From CAYMLL01 sp964390645 (GTDB lineage: Bacteria > Planctomycetota > UBA8108), in contig CAYMLL010000297.1 of assembly GCA_964390645.1 (NCBI GenBank), positions 1 to 9,373 of the forward strand: a stretch of DNA of 9,373 nt. The letters run 5' to 3'. Under the pieces are notes generated by a model. It saw only the letters and a program-made list of their open reading frames with translations. It was not told the DNA's origin and searched no databases. Below are positions 6,601 to 9,373 of the stretch, piece after piece (position 1 is the stretch's first letter; the number at the start of each line of letters is the position of its first letter). A program made the position numbers and the translations under genes.

Positions 6601-7938
6601 CCGACGATCTCGTTGGAGCTGTCGAAGGGGCTCCTCGAAGCGGTATCCGTCAGTCGTTCCGCTCGCGTTGGCACGGCGATCGTCGAGGCACTCGGTGGAA
6701 TGACGCCTGCAGTGAAAAGGGAGGCGCAGCTCGTGCTCCTGAAGCAGCGGGACTGGACGCGCGCGCTCGTCCGCGGCGCCGCGAACAGCGAGGTCGATAT
6801 CAGCCTCTTTACGCTCGACCAGAAGCAGATGATCGCGCGTCACCCGGACAAGGACATCCGCGAATCAGCCAGGGCGGTTCTCGAGAAGAGCGGCGGGCTA
6901 CCGGATCCCGATCGGCAGAAGGTCATCGACGAGCTTCTTGCGGCGATGGATAAGAAGAGCGGCGACGTGAAGAAGGGCAAGGAAGCTTTCACCAAGGTCT
7001 GCGCGAAGTGTCACACGCACAGCGGCGAAGGTACGAAGATCGGTCCGGACCTCACAGGCATGGCGGCGCATCCGGCAAGCGAGCTGGCGGTCCATGTCCT
7101 CGACCCGAGCCGCAGCGTCGAGGGCAACTATCGCCAGTACACGGTAGTGACGACGAAGGGACGCACTCTGACCGGCATGCTGGCCTCGGAGACGAGGACA
7201 TCGATCGAGATCTTCGACGCCGAGGGCAAGAAGACGGTGGTTCTCCGTGAAGACATCGCGAGGCTGGACGGCTCACGTCTCTCGCTGATGCCGGCAGGCT
7301 TCGAGAAGCAGATCGGTACCGACGGTCTCGTGGACCTGCTCGCGTTCTTGACGAAGCGCGGCAAGTATCTTCCGCTGCGGCTCGACAAGACAGCGACCAT
7401 CGTCACGACGAAGGGCATGTTCTACACCGAGGCCTCACGGCACGAGCGGATCATTTTCGACGACTGGAAGCCGAAGACCGTCGAGGGAGTTCCGTTTCAC
7501 CTCGTCGACCCGCAGGGCGACCGGGTGCCGAACGGGATCATGCTTCACAGTCCGAACGGGGCGGTTTCCATGCGCATGCCGAAGCGCGTGGTTCTATCCT
7601 GCAACTCGGCCGCCAAGGCGATCCACCTGCTCTCCGGTGTCAGCGGTTGGGGCTCACAAGGGGGCGATCGAAAGACCGTTTCCATGGTCGTACGGCTCCA
7701 CTACGCGGACGGCCAGCGCGAGGAGCACAAGCTCATCGACGGAGTTCATTTCGCGGACTACATCCGCAGAATCGACGTGCCCGGCTCGAAGCTCGCCTTC
7801 ATTCTCAAGGGCCGTCAGCTTCGCTACCTGGCCGTCTATCCGAAACGAGCGGAGAAGATCCGCGAGATCGAGCTTCTCAAGGGAAGGGACCGCACCGCCC
7901 CGATCGTCATGTCCGTGACGGTGGAGTCGGCGGAATAG
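3610..7938 (+). CDS. Exported ThuA / PVC-type dehydrogenase / HEAT-like / cytochrome c fusion protein
   Basis: This 1442-residue protein has five parts. Residues 1-24 are a signal peptide (MRTLTAAILAACLSTGTTGA, then LRA-EE). Residues 28-235 are a ThuA-like, glutamine-amidotransferase-fold domain (VLFLGDKGHH; PIHCASYCF at 109-117; YGHDHRTWGHPGFHALLE; GIRWA). Residues 285-655 are a PVC-type dehydrogenase beta-propeller of the TIGR02604 kind (IVPEGFEVRLFAADPDIQKP; GRLWIAETKDYPNE), with two DTDGDG loops at 346-351 and 389-394 that probably bind calcium. Residues 665-1110 are helical and HEAT-like. Residues 1120-1245 are a planctomycete-type cytochrome c domain (TIGR02603-like) with one heme site, C1131-A-K-C1134-H1135; M1227 in SLMPAGF is the likely distal ligand. 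Residues 1252-1442 form a beta-rich domain resembling NPCBM carbohydrate-associated modules. The expected role is extracytoplasmic oxidation of a sugar-like substrate with electrons passed to the heme; the substrate is unknown. The frame is open back to 3100, but that part is antisense to the hydrolase gene. The ATG at 3574 is an alternative: it adds 12 residues and would turn LAAC into a plausible lipobox. Confidence 0.93.
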   Translation: MRTLTAAILAACLSTGTTGALRAEERAPLRVLFLGDKGHHRPAERARQLIPLLALRGLDITYTEQLADLDPAVLSNYDGLIVYANIGSITADAEKALLDYVAGGKGFIPIHCASYCFLNSRKYVDLVGAQFQRHGMERFATRVLEPDHPVMRNVREFVTYDETYVHTKHNEKDRTVLQVRREGDRDEPWTWVRTHGKGRVFYTAYGHDHRTWGHPGFHALLERGIRWACGDDRVIANNPLARLSKLKPFQYKEAKLPNYLRGKNWGTQGSPLNRMQLPVGATESMKHMIVPEGFEVRLFAADPDIQKPICMNWDERGRLWIAETKDYPNEIKREGSGLDRIRILEDTDGDGRADRFTLFADKLSIPTSILPYKDGAIVQQAPHTLFLRDTDGDGVCDERRVLFSGWSTGDTHAGPSNLHWGFDNRVWGIVGYSGFNGEAGGEKHRFSTGFYRFEPDGSGIEFLRNTNNNSWGVSFSEDGVLFGSTANGCPSVYMPIPNRYYEQVRGWSSRRLERTSIGAKFHPITELVRQVDHHGNFTAAAGHALYTARSFPEHYWNRTAFVNGPTGHLCATFLIEKVGADFVTRNSWNLLASDDEWTAPIMAEVGPDGAVWMIDWYNYIVQHNPTPRGFKTGRGNAYETPLRDKVHGRIYRVVWKKGKSTSPRTLADASPAKLVATLRDPNLFWRKTAQRLLVQRGERDIVPDLLEILAERAVDGIGNAPASIHALWTLKGLGALDGDDDRVDDAALGCLTHPAAGARRAALDTVPRRTGSIDAIVRTGVLVDPDGQVRLAAFLALAEMPASARAARAIVAAIAHPANADDRWIPDAMTSAAARHDESFLVSLTALRGKPAGDTTLRTIAARVAEHHARGESSEMSAGIVASLAKAERPVADAIVTGLEKGWDGKKILIGAKDLSRSIVSVLAKLSPENKGKLVSLANRWRVEGLEKFTEQIAEGFLQVASDGNRADADRSGAARQLVEFLRRDDAAVEDVIALIAPTISLELSKGLLEAVSVSRSARVGTAIVEALGGMTPAVKREAQLVLLKQRDWTRALVRGAANSEVDISLFTLDQKQMIARHPDKDIRESARAVLEKSGGLPDPDRQKVIDELLAAMDKKSGDVKKGKEAFTKVCAKCHTHSGEGTKIGPDLTGMAAHPASELAVHVLDPSRSVEGNYRQYTVVTTKGRTLTGMLASETRTSIEIFDAEGKKTVVLREDIARLDGSRLSLMPAGFEKQIGTDGLVDLLAFLTKRGKYLPLRLDKTATIVTTKGMFYTEASRHERIIFDDWKPKTVEGVPFHLVDPQGDRVPNGIMLHSPNGAVSMRMPKRVVLSCNSAAKAIHLLSGVSGWGSQGGDRKTVSMVVRLHYADGQREEHKLIDGVHFADYIRRIDVPGSKLAFILKGRQLRYLAVYPKRAEKIREIELLKGRDRTAPIVMSVTVESAE
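3614..3627. repeat. 14-base direct repeat, copy 2 (start of the large oxidoreductase gene)
   Basis: This exact second copy of GAACCCTGACAGCC begins at the fifth base of the coding region and encodes most of the first residues of the signal peptide (RTLTA). The two copies are 161 bases apart, one at each of two divergent starts. Confidence 0.6.
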
Positions 7939-7954
7939 CCGCCGCAGCCATACC

Positions 7955-7984
7955 GGCCGGGAAGCCTACGCCGCCTCCCCGGCC
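7955..7984. terminator. Possible hairpin between convergent genes
   Basis: GGCCGGG (7955-7961) pairs with CCCGGCC (7978-7984) across a 16-base loop, in the 81-base gap between the convergent ends of the oxidoreductase and MscS genes. The place suits a bidirectional terminator. The loop is long and no clear T-run follows on either strand, so it would be an atypical one. Confidence 0.3.
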
Positions 7985-8019
7985 CGATTTCGCCCCCGGT
8001 CCATCTCTCTCCTTCCACC

Positions 8020-9373
8020 TCACTCCTTGCCGTGCAGGTGAACATCTTGCTGCGGGAAGGGAATCGAGATCCCCTCCGCGTCAAACCGCTCCTTCACCTC
8101 TTTCTGCAGGTCCCAGAAGATCCCCCAGTAGTCCTCGGTCCTCGCCCATGGCCGACAGATGATGTTGACCGACGAGGCCGCGAGCTCGTGCACCCGGATC
8201 GTCGGTCCGGGATCGTCGAGCACCTTCTCATGTCCCTTGACGAGCTCCTCGAGGATTCTCAACGCCTTGCCGACGTCGTCGCCGTAGCCGATTCCGAAGA
8301 CCATGTCGACACGCCGCGTCGGTGAGCCGGTGATGTTGGTGATGGTGTTGTTCCACACCGCGTTGTTCGGTACGTAGAGAACCTTGTTGTCCGAGGTGTG
8401 GATACGGGTCGACACGAGGTTGAGCTCGATGACCTTTCCGGTGACGTCCGCGATCTCGACCGAGTCTCCGACGTCGAAGGGGCGATAGAGCAGGATCAGC
8501 AGGCCGCTCGCGAAGTTGCTGAGCGTGCCTTGCAGGGCAAAGGCGACGACGAATCCGGCGGCGCCGATGACCGCGAGCAAGGGGCCGATGTCGACGCCGA
8601 GTGACGAGACAGCGACGATCACCCCGACGATGAAGACGAGCCGCGTGGCCGTCTTGACGATGAAGCCGCGCAGCAGGGTGGAAAGTCGCTCCACGGCCTC
8701 CAGCGCGCGGGTGACGACTCTTGCCGTGATCCTCGAAAGGAGCCAGAACACCATGAGCAGCCCGAGGAAGGACGCCAGGTTCTTGCCCCACCGGAGGCCG
8801 CCATCCGCACGCCGGATCCAGCCTGTCAACGCAATCCAGACCGCGCCGGCGTCGGCGACATCGACCTCGAGGCCTCCGGAGATCGCTGCGACGTAGGTGC
8901 GATGGCTCGTCGCGTCGCCTCCCTTGAGCTCGAGCTCGTCGAGGACGACCCGCAGTCGATCGATGAGTCCCGTTCGCTGCTCCTTCAGAGTGTTGAGGAC
9001 GTGGAGCAGGTCTGTCGTCGCCTCGAGCTCCCCCGCGGACTTCTCCTTCGCGCTCCCGTCCGGCTCCGTCTCGGGCGACGGCGTCGTGTTCTGCGTCTCT
9101 TCCGACGGCGTCGCGTTGCGGCTCCGGTCGACTTCCGGACTTCGTGCCTTCGCTGCGATACGGGCGGAGCTGATCTCCTCCTGCTTGGTACGCAAGAGAT
9201 CGAGCCATGCGTCCGCCTCGACAAGGAGCTCATCCGCAGTCAGCGGCTTCACGAGAATCGCCAGATCGTCCGTGGGGACCTCGACGTTTCCGGTCGTGGC
9301 CGCTCCCGACCCCGCCGTGGCCAACCCCAACCGCGGAACAAACGCCCCCACGAAGGCCAACACCACCCAGACG
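8020..9373 (-). CDS. Small-conductance mechanosensitive channel, MscS family (5' end cut by the window)
   Basis: This membrane channel opens under membrane tension and releases solutes during osmotic downshock. The pore-lining helix has the MscS signature: GAAGFVVAFALQGTLSNFAS and then GLLILLYRPFDVGD closely match the third helix of E. coli MscS (about 8460-8570). Upstream are two other membrane helices, LASFLGLLMVFWLLSRI (about 8735-8785) and RLVFIVGVIVAVSSLGV (about 8595-8645). The cytoplasmic beta and alpha/beta vestibule follows (VPNNAVWNNTITN; RRVDMVFGIGYGDD), ending in ERFDAEGISIPFPQQDV, again as in E. coli. About 190 residues precede the first of these helices: a hydrophobic, signal-like start, a helical stretch, a Pro/Ser/Thr/Glu-rich linker (about 9040-9130) and another helical segment, suggesting an exported N-terminal domain. 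The frame stays open to the right edge. A GTG at 9366 could be a start, but the hydrophobic segment continues past it (VW before VVLAFVG), so I treat the N-terminus as missing. It converges on the oxidoreductase gene and is probably unrelated in function. Confidence 0.93.
   Translation of the reverse strand, partial: VWVVLAFVGAFVPRLGLATAGSGAATTGNVEVPTDDLAILVKPLTADELLVEADAWLDLLRTKQEEISSARIAAKARSPEVDRSRNATPSEETQNTTPSPETEPDGSAKEKSAGELEATTDLLHVLNTLKEQRTGLIDRLRVVLDELELKGGDATSHRTYVAAISGGLEVDVADAGAVWIALTGWIRRADGGLRWGKNLASFLGLLMVFWLLSRITARVVTRALEAVERLSTLLRGFIVKTATRLVFIVGVIVAVSSLGVDIGPLLAVIGAAGFVVAFALQGTLSNFASGLLILLYRPFDVGDSVEIADVTGKVIELNLVSTRIHTSDNKVLYVPNNAVWNNTITNITGSPTRRVDMVFGIGYGDDVGKALRILEELVKGHEKVLDDPGPTIRVHELAASSVNIICRPWARTEDYWGIFWDLQKEVKERFDAEGISIPFPQQDVHLHGKE

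Noticed and set aside
6601..6960. Considered whether the helical region hides a second heme motif or a domain break
   Set aside because: I found only one CxxCH motif in the protein, at 7000-7014, and no frameshift or stop in the region.
8228..9208. Alternative minus-strand frame of 326 codons inside the MscS gene
   Set aside because: It is an Arg-rich out-of-frame reading; the MscS signature is unambiguous in the other frame.

Overview
The window looks like chromosome from a GC-rich bacterium of the Planctomycetes or a close PVC relative. The main evidence is the long plus-strand gene, which joins a ThuA-like domain, a PVC-type dehydrogenase beta-propeller with two DTDGDG loops, a helical-repeat region and a C-terminal cytochrome c domain of the planctomycete type. 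This set of domains is characteristic of that group. Third-position GC is high in all four genes, and no gene stands out as foreign in composition. I see no tRNA, rRNA, CRISPR array, insertion sequence, phage gene or recognisable defence system.

Layout: (1) 12-1823, minus: a secreted protein of 603 residues with no family I can name, probably an alpha/alpha-barrel followed by a beta-sandwich, as in many carbohydrate-active enzymes. (2) 1824-2108: a gap of 285 bases holding its ribosome binding site, a dyad around a weak promoter, and a short protein-like open stretch. (3) 2109-3428, minus: a secreted serine hydrolase of the class C beta-lactamase/esterase family, shortened from a longer open frame because an excellent ribosome binding site fixes the start. 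(4) 3429-3609: a divergent intergenic region with a possible promoter, a GATCGG dyad and one copy of a 14-base direct repeat whose second copy covers the start of the next gene. (5) 3610-7938, plus: the 1442-residue exported ThuA/dehydrogenase/cytochrome c protein. (6) 7939-8019: a short convergent gap with a possible hairpin. (7) 8020 to the window edge, minus: a small-conductance mechanosensitive channel (MscS) with an extracytoplasmic N-terminal extension, cut off by the edge.

The first three proteins all carry export signals and their genes lie side by side, so they may act together outside the cytoplasm on carbohydrate- or ester-containing material. The large protein would pass electrons from an oxidised substrate to its own heme c. 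This joint role is inferred from content and arrangement; no substrate can be read from the sequence. The MscS gene is probably an unrelated osmotic-protection neighbour. The best leads are the uncharacterised 603-residue protein, the multi-domain oxidoreductase and the repeat and dyad elements in the divergent control region. I did not find a clearly new multi-gene system.
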